Source: a filamentous cyanobacterium ESFC-1 (GTDB lineage Bacteria > Cyanobacteriota > Cyanobacteriia > Cyanobacteriales > Spirulinaceae). From it: a stretch of DNA of 64,000 nucleotides. The stretch is taken from positions 3,794,413 through 3,858,412 of the forward strand of contig KB904821.1 in NCBI GenBank assembly GCA_000380225.1, in the 5' to 3' direction. The position numbers were made by a program, and so were the translations under genes. Below, piece by piece: positions 35,075-44,038 of the stretch. The number at the start of each line of letters is the position of its first letter. Positions within the stretch are counted from its first letter, which is position 1. The notes beneath the pieces were generated by a model. That model was given only the letters and a program-made list of their open reading frames with translations, was not told where the DNA came from and ran no database searches.

Positions 35075-35409
35075 GAGATAAATTAACGCACTATCAGCAA
35101 ATAGTACAGCAATTGTTGATGAAGTATGCCGAAAATAAGCCAGCTTATGGTGAAATTGAGGTTGAGACTATTTTTGATACACAGCGCCATCATTATCAAA
35201 TTGTCCATCTAGGTTAGGAAGATAAACGCTGGATACATCATTGCACAATACATCTTGATATTCGCAATGAGAAAATCTGGATTTTTTGCAATTCAACTGA
35301 GCATGATATTGCGGCTGATTTAGTTGATTTGGGTGTACCCAAACAAGATATTGTGCTGGGTTTCCATCCTCCTATTATGCGGGAAATGAGTGACTATGCA
35401 GTGGGCTAA
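35062..35409 (+). pseudogene. xisI: XisI family protein with an internal stop codon
   Basis: This frame starts MEGIRDKLTHYQQIVQQLLM and carries YGEIEVETIFDT and HHYQIVHLG, then a TAG at codon 52 (35215-35217) in place of the tryptophan that follows VHxG in XisI proteins; a single TGG-to-TAG change explains it. Beyond the stop the same frame continues without a break (RWIHHCTIHLDIRNEKIWIF, then VDLGVPKQDIVLGFHPPIMR, ending SDYAVG), which is the complete C-terminal half of XisI. Coordinates cover the whole ancestral gene. It therefore appears to be a recent nonsense pseudogene beside a frame-shifted xisH. Confidence 0.88.
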
Positions 35410-35431
35410 AAGCTTATAACTTGCTATACAT

Positions 35432-36778
35432 TTAATCGTCGCAAAGGTATTGCAAACTCTCGACAAAATTAGGATAAGAAATCGCGGCTGCTTCTGCCCC
35501 ACCAATGGCGGTCATTCCGGGGGCATTGAGGGCGGCGATCGCGAGACTCATTGCGATACGATGATCGGTATAACTACTGACGGCTGTACCTTGTAGGGGC
35601 GTACCGCCGACAATTTCGAGGCCGTCGGGGAGTTCGTTGATTTTAGCCCCCATGCGGTTGAGTTCTGAAGCCATGGCCGTGAGGCGATCGCTTTCTTTCA
35701 CCCGCAATTCGGCTGCATCTTTAATAATCGTCGTTCCCTTCGCAAATACCGCCGCGACTGCGAGAATCGGGATTTCGTCGATCAGTCGGGGAATCACATC
35801 TCCGGCTATGGTACAAGCTTGCAGTTGGCTGTGACGAACGTGCAAATCGGCCACGGGTTCCCCGGTAACTTCCCGTTGATTTTCCAGGGTAATATCAGCC
35901 CCCATCATTTCTAGGGCTTCGAGTACCCCGGTTCGCGTCGGGTTCACCCCTACATTTTCGATAACTAAATCTGACCCCGGAACAATAGCCGCGGCCACCA
36001 ACCAAAAGGCCGCCGAACTAATATCCCCCGGAACAATCACCGACTGTCCTTTTAAGGGGCTTTCCTGACCCGAAACGGTAACGCTATGGGTAGCAGGGTC
36101 TACCTGGATTTTCGCGCCAAATGCCCGCAACATACGTTCGCTGTGGTCGCGAGAAAGGGCGGGTTCGGTGACGGTGGTTTCCCCTGTGGCTGAAAGTCCC
36201 GCGAGTAATATACAGGATTTGACTTGGGCTGAAGCGATGGGGGAATGGTAGTGAATGCCTTTGAGTTGTTGTCCTGAAATGGCTAGGGGGGCTAGGGTGT
36301 TTTGTTTGCGTCCCCAGATTTTTGCCCCCATTTGGGTTAGGGGAATGATAACGCGAGACATGGGGCGCGATCGCAAGGAATTGTCCCCTGTGACGCTGAA
36401 AAATCGCCCTGGATGAGACGCAAGTAAGCCCAACATTAACCGCAGGGTTGTCCCAGAGTTGCCCGCGTTGAGGATGTCTTGGGGTTCTTGCAGTTGTCCT
36501 AAACCAATGCCTTTTACCGTTACTTTCTCGGTGTTGAGTTCTGAAATTTCTGCCCCCATGGCCCGAAAACAGTCGGCGGTACTGCGGGGGTCTTCTCCCA
36601 ATAATAATCCTTCGATGGTGGTTTCCCCAGACGCGATCGCCCCCAACATCAAAGCCCGATGGGAGATAGATTTATCCCCCGGAACCCGCAAACGCCCTTG
36701 TAGCGAGAGGTCAGCGTGAGGACGGATTATCAGTTCGGCAATTTTATCAACAGTTCGCAGGGTAACAACAGGGGACAT
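35432..36778 (-). CDS. aroA: 3-phosphoshikimate 1-carboxyvinyltransferase
   Basis: This is EPSP synthase, the sixth step of the shikimate pathway, which joins phosphoenolpyruvate to shikimate 3-phosphate. Family motifs are intact: [17 protein letters not shown], the stretch [34 protein letters not shown], the LKVKESDRL-like [15 protein letters not shown] and [11 protein letters not shown] near the C-terminus. The length of 448 residues is normal. The first ATG is preceded by aggaaa. It is the last of four minus-strand genes (nnr, TIGR04282, Uma2, aroA), but gaps between them are more than 100 bases, so they need not be one operon. Confidence 0.97.
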   Translation of the reverse strand: MSPVVTLRTVDKIAELIIRPHADLSLQGRLRVPGDKSISHRALMLGAIASGETTIEGLLLGEDPRSTADCFRAMGAEISELNTEKVTVKGIGLGQLQEPQDILNAGNSGTTLRLMLGLLASHPGRFFSVTGDNSLRSRPMSRVIIPLTQMGAKIWGRKQNTLAPLAISGQQLKGIHYHSPIASAQVKSCILLAGLSATGETTVTEPALSRDHSERMLRAFGAKIQVDPATHSVTVSGQESPLKGQSVIVPGDISSAAFWLVAAAIVPGSDLVIENVGVNPTRTGVLEALEMMGADITLENQREVTGEPVADLHVRHSQLQACTIAGDVIPRLIDEIPILAVAAVFAKGTTIIKDAAELRVKESDRLTAMASELNRMGAKINELPDGLEIVGGTPLQGTAVSSYTDHRIAMSLAIAALNAPGMTAIGGAEAAAISYPNFVESLQYLCDD

Positions 36779-36844
36779 TTTCCTAGGTCAGAATTTGAGC
36801 ATTCTCGATCTTAGCGGTTCTTGGCAACCAAAGCGAGAGATTCC

Positions 36845-36877
36845 AGAACCCCAGTTTTTTGAAAAAACCGGGGTTCT
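36845..36877 (-). terminator. Hairpin terminator after the Uma2 gene
   Basis: The arms agaaccccagtttttt and aaaaaaccggggttct pair over 16 positions with one mismatch. The T-rich stem allows termination on either strand, and it lies just after the Uma2 stop on the minus strand. Confidence 0.65.
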
Positions 36878-36880
36878 AAT

Positions 36881-37441
36881 TTACCTAAAAGCCAACCAAC
36901 TCAAAATCTCTTGTACCGTTAACTCCAAATCCAATCCTTCTAATACAGGTAATCTTTCCTCTCCTTGAAACACATTTAGCCGTTGTTCTTCTCTCATCAC
37001 AAAAATCATTTCTTCTTCAATATCAATCAACCAACCGAGACTCGTTCCCTGCTGCGAACAATGAATTAATTTCTTGAGTAACAGCGTCATACTGTGACCA
37101 GATGAGACAACTTCTATTAGCCAATCGGGGGCAATTCCAAAATAGTTTTCAATTCGACCTGTTTTGGTTTTTGGAATTCTCGACCAACGGTAAACAGCAA
37201 GATCGGGGGTGATAGAATATCCCCCAAATGTACATTGTAATTCTAAGAAAGCACAAGCCATTTTTTGCGGTTCTGCTACTTTATTGATCGCTCCGCATAA
37301 CTCACCTTGTATTACACTATGTTGTCCTCCTGGCATTGGCTTTTGGTAGATTTTGCCGTCAATATATTCTGAGGCGGGTTTCGTTTCCGGTTGGGAGAGG
37401 AATTGATTTAATGAAAGGGGTTGAGTTGTAGTTGGAGTCAT
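36881..37441 (-). CDS. Uma2 family endonuclease
   Basis: This is a DUF820/Uma2 protein with a restriction-endonuclease-like (PD-(D/E)xK) fold, a family that is very expanded in cyanobacteria. Characteristic stretches are HSVIQGELCGAINK, then the acidic core ITPDLAVYRW and APDWLIEVVSSG, in which D and E are likely metal ligands. Length is 186 residues. The expected lysine after the catalytic Glu is not in the usual place, so activity is uncertain. No adjacent methyltransferase or toxin-antitoxin partner is seen. Confidence 0.87.
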   Translation of the reverse strand: MTPTTTQPLSLNQFLSQPETKPASEYIDGKIYQKPMPGGQHSVIQGELCGAINKVAEPQKMACAFLELQCTFGGYSITPDLAVYRWSRIPKTKTGRIENYFGIAPDWLIEVVSSGHSMTLLLKKLIHCSQQGTSLGWLIDIEEEMIFVMREEQRLNVFQGEERLPVLEGLDLELTVQEILSWLAFR

Positions 37442-37568
37442 TATAATTAAATAAAACCAATTAATTAAATGTTAGTAGATTTCAAAATAACTTTAAAACT
37501 AATGTTAACTTGCCTATTCGTTTTTTTAAAATCAGGGTAAAGATCGACAAATTGTACGCGATCGCAAT

Positions 37569-38162
37569 TTAATTCAAATAAGCCAAATCTTCAGGGGTAT
37601 CAATATCCCGCAGCAAGGGTAAATAAGCCAAATCGAGCTTTAAGCTTTCGGCAATTTCAACGGTTTGTTGTAAGACGGTATGAGTTCCCCAAGGAATGTT
37701 TTGAAACAACTCAGGAATTAAACGTTGTAAACCGATTAGATAATAACCGCCGTCGAGGGCTTTTCCTAATACTAAATCTTGGTTTTGTAGTAAGGTAAAA
37801 GCTTTTTCAAGTAAGAGGGGGGTTAATTCAGGACAGTCAATACCAATGATAACGACTCGCTGATTGCCAGATTCAAATGCTTGTTGAAACGAAGCCGCCA
37901 TACGCTGTCCTAAGTCTCCCTGAGACTGGGGTTTTAAAATAAGATTTTGTCCGAGCCAATCTTGCATTTTTCGAGTAGTGCCGCCAGCAAAATGGACTTC
38001 TATCTGGACAGAATTGGAGAGGGTTTGGGCGTTCTGGATCGTTGATTCTGTGAAAGTTTGCTGTAGTTTTGCGGCTTGTTCTGCACCTAAAGCCGGAATA
38101 AGTCGGGTTTTGGTTTTGCCGGGTTCGGGATAGCGAGTAAAAATAATTAAACAGTTGGACAT
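37569..38162 (-). CDS. TIGR04282 family glycosyltransferase-like protein
   Basis: This protein belongs to DUF2064/TIGR04282, a nucleotidyltransferase-like GT-A family linked in cyanobacteria to arsenosugar synthesis. The start MSNCLIIFTRYPEPGKTKTR and the stretches IGIDCPELTPLLLEKAF and GKALDGGYYLIGL are characteristic. The frame is open from 38174, but the ATG at 38162 gives the family start and 197 residues. The arsenosugar genes usually found near this family, such as a methyltransferase and a radical SAM protein, are not in the window, so the role here is uncertain. Heptamer arrays begin just upstream. Confidence 0.85.
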   Translation of the reverse strand: MSNCLIIFTRYPEPGKTKTRLIPALGAEQAAKLQQTFTESTIQNAQTLSNSVQIEVHFAGGTTRKMQDWLGQNLILKPQSQGDLGQRMAASFQQAFESGNQRVVIIGIDCPELTPLLLEKAFTLLQNQDLVLGKALDGGYYLIGLQRLIPELFQNIPWGTHTVLQQTVEIAESLKLDLAYLPLLRDIDTPEDLAYLN

Positions 38163-38166
38163 TTCA

Positions 38167-38396
38167 ATGTACAATTTACAATTTATAATTTACAATGTAC
38201 AATTTACAAAGCCAATAACTAATAACCAATAACTAATAACTAATAACCAATAACTAATAACCAACAACCAACAACCAACAACCAACAACCAATAACTAAT
38301 AACCAACAACCAACAACCAACAACCAACAACCAATAACTAATAACCAACAACCAACAACCAACAACCAACAACTAACAACCAATAACCAATAACCA
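38167..38396. repeat. Large heptanucleotide tandem array
   Basis: About 230 bases consist of 7-base units: tacaatt/tacaatg at the left, then aataact, aataacc and caacaac repeated about twenty-five times. The array fills the entire gap between the TIGR04282 gene and the stop codon of nnr. The codon-like frames across it (rich in Trp, Leu and Val) are products of the repeat and not genes. Confidence 0.95.
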
Positions 38397-39908
38397 TTAC
38401 GACAAAACTTGAACGAGAAACTGAGTGAGGGTAAAGGCATCAACACCGAGTTCTGTGCGCTCTTGGGCGGCGAGAATCCCGGCTTGGGCGTGCCAGCCTG
38501 CTGCGGTTGCTACCGTGGCTTCTAGGGGCATTTCTGGGCGACTGGGGGCGATTAAACCGCCGATTAACCCGGTTAAAACGTCGCCACTGCCGCCGCGAGC
38601 GAGGGCAGGGGTGCTGGCAGGAATGAGCCATAAAGCGCCGTCGGGGTGCGCGATCGCGCTCTTGGCTCCTTTAAGCAGTACAATGGCGTTACTCTCACGG
38701 GCGGCTTTTTGGGCGGCTTCGAGGCGGTCATGGGGGGAAATAGCGGGAAATAAGCGCTTAAATTCGCCTAAATGGGGCGTTAAGACTGTGGGGGCTTCTC
38801 GCTGGGCTAATGTTTGAACGGGATTAAGTTTAGCGAGGATATTCAAGCCATCGGCATCAAGGATTAAAGGTGCGTCGGTGGCTAAAAGTTGCTTGATGAT
38901 GGGGGTTGCGTCGGTGGTGAGGCCGCAGCCGGTCGCGATCGCGCTAAACTGATTCAAGTCTGATAGTAGTTCTGGGAAATGGGCGATCGCGCCTGTGGGA
39001 GTTTCAGGACAGGCATAAATCAAGGCTTCGGGTAACTGGGACACCAGCAAAGGTTTTAGGGATTCGGGAACCGCAATCGAGAGCATCCCCACCCCACTTG
39101 CTCTAGCTCCGAGTGCGGCTAAAATTGCCCCTCCTGCGTAGCGAGACGAGCCTACGACTAATAATAAATGACCCTGTTTATACTTGTGCGTCACCGTTGG
39201 ACGGGGTAAAGGCAGGAAAGTCTGGGTTTTTTCCCAAGTTAAACGCTGGATTTGGGCGGGTTCTCCTAAAATTGCGTCTACATCTGCTTTAGGAATGCCA
39301 AAATCGATTAAAGTTGCTTTCCCCAGATAAGGTAAGGCTGCTTCTTGGAAAAATGCCCGCTTCCACAAGCCCAAACACAACGTCTCGGTGGCTTGTAGGG
39401 CAATTCCCAAAACTGCCCCCGTATTGGTATGAATCCCAGAAGGTAAATCGATACTAACCACAGGTTGCGGCCAGGAATTGAGCGTGGTAACTGTTTCGGC
39501 TAAATCCCCAGTTAAATCTCGCGTTAAGCCAAAGCCAAACAAACCATCAATAATGACATCACAAGGCTTGAGAGATGCTACGGTTTGAGTCACGGGAATC
39601 CCCAAACTCATTGCATATTTAAGATGACTTTTCGTTAATTCTTTGCCTTTGTCGAGGGGCTGACAGATTCGCACCTCATAACCCTGTAAATGTAACTCTC
39701 GGGCCACCACCACCGCATCACCGCCATTGTGACCTGGCCCGACCAAAACGCCCACGCAAGCGGGTTTGGGGTAGCGTTGCCTCACTTCCTGAGCAATTAA
39801 ACCTGCCACCTTTTCCATCAAGGCAGCCACAGGCATTCCCGCATCAAAAAGACGCTGCTCAATCGCGCTCATTTCGGCGGCACAGACAACAATAGAGGAG
39901 ATGGACAT
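38397..39908 (-). CDS. nnr: Bifunctional NAD(P)HX repair enzyme
   Basis: This protein joins an N-terminal NAD(P)HX epimerase and a C-terminal ADP- or ATP-dependent dehydratase, which together restore damaged hydrated NADH and NADPH. The epimerase domain shows the conserved GPGHNGGDAVVVARELH. The dehydratase domain (about 215-500) has GHLLLVVGSSRYAGGAILAA, then LTPHLGEFKRL and ARGGSGDVLTGLIGGLIAP. The frame is open from 39944, but an ATG at 39908 gives MSISSIVVCAAEMS, which matches the family; length is then 503 residues. The gene ends immediately at a heptamer array. Confidence 0.94.
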   Translation of the reverse strand: MSISSIVVCAAEMSAIEQRLFDAGMPVAALMEKVAGLIAQEVRQRYPKPACVGVLVGPGHNGGDAVVVARELHLQGYEVRICQPLDKGKELTKSHLKYAMSLGIPVTQTVASLKPCDVIIDGLFGFGLTRDLTGDLAETVTTLNSWPQPVVSIDLPSGIHTNTGAVLGIALQATETLCLGLWKRAFFQEAALPYLGKATLIDFGIPKADVDAILGEPAQIQRLTWEKTQTFLPLPRPTVTHKYKQGHLLLVVGSSRYAGGAILAALGARASGVGMLSIAVPESLKPLLVSQLPEALIYACPETPTGAIAHFPELLSDLNQFSAIATGCGLTTDATPIIKQLLATDAPLILDADGLNILAKLNPVQTLAQREAPTVLTPHLGEFKRLFPAISPHDRLEAAQKAARESNAIVLLKGAKSAIAHPDGALWLIPASTPALARGGSGDVLTGLIGGLIAPSRPEMPLEATVATAAGWHAQAGILAAQERTELGVDAFTLTQFLVQVLS

Positions 39909-40140
39909 GGTAAACTCGCGATCGCGTGGACTTCTACCTCTCAACTTAGCAGCTACAACGTTTTCAGTTCACCTCTAGATCGAGACCGAGGCGTTTTTGG
40001 GCTTTAACCCTTTAAAATGCGGGATACAGTTTTAAAAAATACAAAAAATTTAGCTGACGAGAGTTATTATTTTGTCGGTCTTCTGCTTTAGAAGATGTCT
40101 ACCTTAGATTTATTGAAGCGAGTCAATCATTACTGCCATT

Positions 40141-40404
40141 GTGAGTGCTAAACGTTTACCCCAAACCACTGCCCATGTACGCGTTACCCAGCAATCCTGG
40201 CCTCAAGGCAAAATTGCCGGAGAAGTCCAAGCTGCATCTTATGAGTGGCAGTTTGAGTGGTCTTTTCGTCAGGGATACCTGAATGTCGAACCCTCTTTAG
40301 GACGGGCGTTGATTTTAGAGCCGTTGGGTCGTTTTCTGGAGCGTTGGGATTATCGTCTCGAAGCTGGAAGTAATTACGAGTTTACGGTGAGAGGGGAGAT
40401 TTAG
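40141..40404 (+). CDS. DUF3146-like small cyanobacterial protein
   Basis: This 87-residue protein starts with GTG (MSAKRLPQTTAHVRVTQQSW) and has a compact beta-rich pattern ending YEFTVRGEI. The stretch EVQAASYEWQFEWSFRQG and ALILEPLGRFLE resemble what I recall of the cyanobacterial DUF3146 family. No signal peptide or membrane segment is seen. Function is unknown. It is divergent from nnr and is followed by a long gap filled with repeats. The start is supported by matching the family, not by a strong ribosome site. Confidence 0.7.
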   Translation: MSAKRLPQTTAHVRVTQQSWPQGKIAGEVQAASYEWQFEWSFRQGYLNVEPSLGRALILEPLGRFLERWDYRLEAGSNYEFTVRGEI

Positions 40405-40455
40405 TCTTTTGTCTTTTGTCTTTTGTCATTGGTCATTTGTCTTTTGTTGTTGGTA
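40405..40455. repeat. Heptamer array after the DUF3146 gene
   Basis: Units tcttttg/tcttttg/tcttttg/tcattgg/tcatttg/tcttttg/ttgttgg follow the stop codon with a 7-base period. Confidence 0.85.
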
Positions 40456-40510
40456 GGGAACAGGGAATAGATTTTCCAACTCTCTTAATTGGTAATTTCT
40501 TCCCCATATT

Positions 40511-40533
40511 GGGCGGAGAAACCCCGCCCCTAC
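40511..40533. repeat. Small palindromic repeat, second copy
   Basis: The sequence gggcggagaaaccccgcccc is a near copy of the palindrome at 26471-26492 and is followed by tac and a nearby tgcctac, as there. Confidence 0.55.
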
Positions 40534-40560
40534 TAATGCCTACTGCCTACAAACTGATGG

Positions 40561-40659
40561 CTCTCGCGCGAAACGTTAAATTCGCTTTTTGACGCTGAAA
40601 GCCAGATATAGTCTAGTGTTAAGCTTTTTCTAGAGTCTGCCCTATAGCAAGAAGTTTCT
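40561..40659 (+). repeat. Dispersed element family C, copy 1
   Basis: This 99-bp element runs from ctctcgcgcgaaac to agcaagaagtttct and includes the block aaattcgctttttga and the block ctagagtctgccctatagc. It aligns along its full length with the reverse complement of 44902-45000. It abuts copy 1 of family B at its right end. No coding frame is present. Confidence 0.8.
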
Positions 40660-40660
40660 A

Positions 40661-40794
40661 ATACTAAATCCGATACGCCATAACCCACCTATTTTTTAGT
40701 CTGCTCTCGTCAGACTTTGCTCTCGCGATTCCCCGGATTTTAATCCGTGGGCGGGTTAGCTGGATAAAGGGGGTGTCGAAACCGGATTTGGTAT
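40661..40794 (+). repeat. Dispersed element family B, copy 1
   Basis: This 134-bp element has inverted ends atactaaatccg and cggatttggtat, with two internal ccggattt blocks and a gcgggttagctgg segment. It aligns with 23181-23313 and with a shortened copy at 9965-10014. The paired ends and short length suggest a MITE-like element. Confidence 0.8.
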
Positions 40795-40828
40795 AACCCC
40801 CTTTGGAGGGGTAAAATCCCCACTCCCC

Positions 40829-40880
40829 CCGATTGCCGATTGCCGATTGCCGATTGCCCCTTAGAGGCTGATAACTGATA
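40829..40880. repeat. Heptamer array (gattgcc units)
   Basis: The 7-base unit gattgcc repeats four times, followed by an aactgat unit pair, just before the YqgF-like gene stop codon. Confidence 0.85.
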
Positions 40881-40887
40881 AAACCGC

Positions 40888-41283
40888 TTAATGTTGAGCA
40901 AAATAGCGCTCAATTAACAAAATTGCGACAATATCATCGATGGGACGAGGGGGGAGGCGCATTCCTTGGGGGATGAGGCGTTTGAGACCCCGTGGGGGGT
41001 ACATTTGCCAATAGCGATCGCGGGCTTCTAGGGTGGAGTAGCGTTCGTCTACAAGGGTAATGGGAATGCGATCGCCTAGATCGGTTTTGAGTTGTTTTTG
41101 CCACTGTTTCGAGGTGGTTTGATTACCCATGACAATCTGAGTGATAGCGTATTGTTGTTGGAGAGAGGCGATCGCGGCGATCGCTTGGGTCGATTCAACC
41201 ACTTGATGATTATACAGTTGGAGATCGCGAGACATGAGGGCAATGCCGCATTTATCGCGACCGGGATCGAAGCCTAAAATCAC
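40888..41283 (-). CDS. YqgF/RuvX-like RNase H-fold protein
   Basis: This 131-residue protein has the RNase H-like fold of the YqgF/RuvX family, which acts in 16S rRNA end maturation or branched DNA. The first strand ILGFDPGRDKCGIAL carries the lead aspartate, the stretch TLVDERYSTLEARDRYW carries the glutamate, and PIDDIVAILLIE supplies further acidic residues, so the active site seems complete. It is more divergent than the usual RuvX gene, and cyanobacteria often carry such a second version. It follows the DUF3084 gene with a 14-base gap and is probably co-transcribed with it. Confidence 0.82.
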   Translation of the reverse strand: MILGFDPGRDKCGIALMSRDLQLYNHQVVESTQAIAAIASLQQQYAITQIVMGNQTTSKQWQKQLKTDLGDRIPITLVDERYSTLEARDRYWQMYPPRGLKRLIPQGMRLPPRPIDDIVAILLIERYFAQH

Positions 41284-41297
41284 AGGGGGCCTGGGGG

Positions 41298-42806
41298 TTA
41301 GGTACTCAAGACCATTTTGCCATCTTTAAACGCCAGCAATCGCAATTTCAAAGGCCCGGCAACATAAGTGCGTTGGGCAGCGATCGCGGTAATTTGGTCA
41401 TATTGGTTGGGTTCGGCTAATATTTCTTCGACAAATCGCGTGAGGGTGACAATGCGCCCATCTTCGATTTGTATATCTCCTAAAATGCCCGCTCGTTGTC
41501 CGCGAAACTGGGCTGCGGTTAATAAGATATCCAGGCGGCTTTGTAGGTCTTGGGGGGTGATTTCCGACGGTTCTAGGGCAATGGTGGCGATGACTTCATC
41601 TTCTTGGAAAACGACGCTATTGCGAGCGACATCCACCACCACAAAGACGGGGGTTTCTTGTTCGACATAGTTTTCCGCCGCTAAAATCCGAATGGCGTAT
41701 TCGCGACCGTCATCGATTTGTGCGATGGCTTGTTCGACTTGATTGCGAGGGATTTGCACGATCCGGTCTTTCACTTCATCGTTGCTGAGGGGACGAGTAG
41801 CGGCGATCGCGGCTCGGTTGGCTTCTCGCAAAAGCTGTTCGAGGACACCTCTGGCGGCTCCGGGTTCGAGAATCTTCACCACGCCGAAAGATAGCACTTG
41901 ACCGCGTACTAAGGCGACATTGCCTTGGCGAAATTCTTGGTAGTTTTCGGCTAGGCGTTGTAGTTGGTTTTGTAGGGAGTTGATTTCTTGTTCGAGTTGG
42001 GCGAGTTGGTCTTCGCGAGAATTCAAGATGCGATCGCGTTCGCTGATGCTTTTATCTAAGTTCGCGAGGGCGGTATCCCTTTCGCTGAGTTCGTCTTGCA
42101 GTTGGCGGCGTTGTTTTTCAATTTCTGCCAGGCGTTCTTCTCGTTCCCGAATGGATTGGTTTTTCTGTTCGATTTCGCTTTCTTTGCGTTCGATGGTGCG
42201 ATCGCGTTGGGCTAATTCTCGCTCGCGTTGTTCTAATTCTCGGTTTTGTTGAGCGAGTTCGCGATCGCGTTCTTGGACAGAAGCTTGCAGTTTCGGGATT
42301 TCTCGTAATAATTCTCGTCGTTGCTCGGCTAGGCGTTGGCGTTCTCTGAGGATGCGCTGGCGTTCGTCGCGGAGGATTTGTAGTTGGTCGCGCAAGTCTC
42401 CTAACTGTTCGTTGGTATTAGTCAAGAGGGATTGAGATTGATTTAAGCCTTGTTCAACTTCGCTTTTTTCTTCAGTAACGCGGTTTAATTCTTGGGCCAC
42501 GCGATCGCGCTCTGCGGTCACACTACCGAGTTCCCCTTCAGCGATGCGCTTTTGTTTGAGAATTTCGTCAATCCCAAACACCCCCTGCCGTAAGGGTTTG
42601 CTAAAGGCAAATAAAATCCCCAAAGTTGAAGCAGAAATCAAAGTCCCGGTAATCACGGTTACCACCGTCGCTGTTTGACGCGGCCGCAGTCCAAAAATTC
42701 GCAGACGGGCTTTTCCAACTTTAGTACCAAGGCGATCGCCTAAAACGGCAATAATCCCACCGAGTAATAATATCGCTGCAAGTAAAACAGCAGCGCTTGT
42801 TACCAT
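41298..42806 (-). CDS. DUF3084 membrane protein with long coiled coil
   Basis: This protein of 502 residues belongs to the cyanobacterial DUF3084 family. Two N-terminal hydrophobic segments (SAAVLLAAILLLGGIIAVLG and TVVTVITGTLISASTLGILF) anchor it. Residues of about 90-290 form a long, highly charged coiled coil rich in Glu, Arg and Gln. A folded C-terminal domain follows (roughly 295-500, including LVRGQVLSFGVVKILEPG). Function is unknown. A structural or scaffolding role is plausible but not shown. The next gene downstream is a YqgF-like protein. Confidence 0.88.
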   Translation of the reverse strand: MVTSAAVLLAAILLLGGIIAVLGDRLGTKVGKARLRIFGLRPRQTATVVTVITGTLISASTLGILFAFSKPLRQGVFGIDEILKQKRIAEGELGSVTAERDRVAQELNRVTEEKSEVEQGLNQSQSLLTNTNEQLGDLRDQLQILRDERQRILRERQRLAEQRRELLREIPKLQASVQERDRELAQQNRELEQRERELAQRDRTIERKESEIEQKNQSIREREERLAEIEKQRRQLQDELSERDTALANLDKSISERDRILNSREDQLAQLEQEINSLQNQLQRLAENYQEFRQGNVALVRGQVLSFGVVKILEPGAARGVLEQLLREANRAAIAATRPLSNDEVKDRIVQIPRNQVEQAIAQIDDGREYAIRILAAENYVEQETPVFVVVDVARNSVVFQEDEVIATIALEPSEITPQDLQSRLDILLTAAQFRGQRAGILGDIQIEDGRIVTLTRFVEEILAEPNQYDQITAIAAQRTYVAGPLKLRLLAFKDGKMVLST

Positions 42807-43034
42807 GTTCTTCTTGTCCTCACTTCCACAAAAGCCGTTCGCTGCTGATAGCTTATCTGTTATTGGTTATGGATGGTTAGTTGTTGGAGACGACAAACGT
42901 CTTAAGCACTCACCTAAAATCAGTGACCCATTGTAACTCTTACACCCTTGATTAAACCAAGGTTACAGCAAAAACAAGTCGGTCAACTTTTCTGTGCAAG
43001 TGCTTAAAACGCGATCTGTCGATCATTCTTAAGC

Positions 43035-43718
43035 TTAAGCAAATTGTTGGCTGAGAGCGACGGGATTATGCACCGTGATTTTTTTCTTTTGAATGGAAAT
43101 CATTTCTTCTTGGCGCAAATCCCCCAATAATCGGGTTACCGTCACGCGGGTTGAGCCAATCGCTTCGGCGATCGCTTGGTGAGATAATTTTAGGTCAATG
43201 CGAATCCCGTCGGGAGTCGGGATACCAAAATCACGACACAAAATTAACAGAAAACTCACCAATCGCGACCCCATATCCCGGTGAGCCAGGGTTTCGATCA
43301 TCATTTCGGTTTGCAAAATCCGCGACGACAAACCCCGCAACATCAACATAGAAAGTTCGGGGTTTTCGCGCAAAGATTTTTCGACTTGATCGATCGGGGC
43401 AGATAACAACTCGACAGGAGTAAAGGCGACTGCATGATAAAACCGATCCGAGTGTTGTCCGGTAATAAAAGACAGCACCCCAAACACGCTATTTTCGCGC
43501 AATAAGGCAACGGTAATTTCTTCCCCGGCTTCATAGACGCGAGAGAGCTTTACCGCCCCTTTAAGCAGGAAATAAACGCGCTCTGCGGGATCACCCGGAA
43601 AGAAGATGGTTTTACCACGCTCGTAGCTTTCAACGACGGGCGGGAATGCACCTCCACCAATTTGACGAAAGACAGAGGCAAGAGGTTGATCTTGGGCGAC
43701 AGACAGTTCCATTGGCAC
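43035..43718 (-). CDS. ntcA: Global nitrogen regulator NtcA
   Basis: This is the CRP-family transcription factor that activates nitrogen assimilation genes when 2-oxoglutarate signals nitrogen shortage, binding GTA-N8-TAC sites. The 227 residues match NtcA closely: the effector domain contains [19 protein letters not shown], then [19 protein letters not shown], and the helix-turn-helix contains [20 protein letters not shown]. The N-terminal few residues vary as in other species, and the first or second ATG could be the start. No GTA-N8-TAC site was found in the 180 bases upstream. It likely controls nitrogen genes elsewhere, possibly cynS in this window. Confidence 0.97.
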   Translation of the reverse strand: MPMELSVAQDQPLASVFRQIGGGAFPPVVESYERGKTIFFPGDPAERVYFLLKGAVKLSRVYEAGEEITVALLRENSVFGVLSFITGQHSDRFYHAVAFTPVELLSAPIDQVEKSLRENPELSMLMLRGLSSRILQTEMMIETLAHRDMGSRLVSFLLILCRDFGIPTPDGIRIDLKLSHQAIAEAIGSTRVTVTRLLGDLRQEEMISIQKKKITVHNPVALSQQFA

Positions 43719-44038
43719 AACGTTGTAAGCTTACTGAGCAGTCGAAAATTTTATCGTCTGGGGCCACAGAGTGAACCCACATTTTTAAATTTGATTTCAA
43801 AAATTGTAATTATTTTAAAGGCTTTTATCGATAAGTTGTTAAATATACCATGACAAACTTAATGAGTGGACCGATCGGGTTTACATCGTCAACTCAGTTG
43901 ATTGTTTTGGGGTAGAATGCCGCCGATGTCCGCGATCGCCGCAACTTTCAACAACGGGTGATACAATCCTTGATGCAGAACGCAAACGCCCAATTTTAAT
44001 TAAATTGACCGAGGGCAACTGACCTATTTTTGTAAATT

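Noticed and set aside
38190-38446. Frames rich in Trp, Leu and Val across the array near 38.2 kb
   Set aside because: They are translations of the 7-base repeat in several frames, have no ribosome site and match no protein pattern.
43719-43900. NtcA autoregulatory site
   Set aside because: No GTA-N8-TAC was found upstream of ntcA; only GTA and TAC with the wrong spacing.
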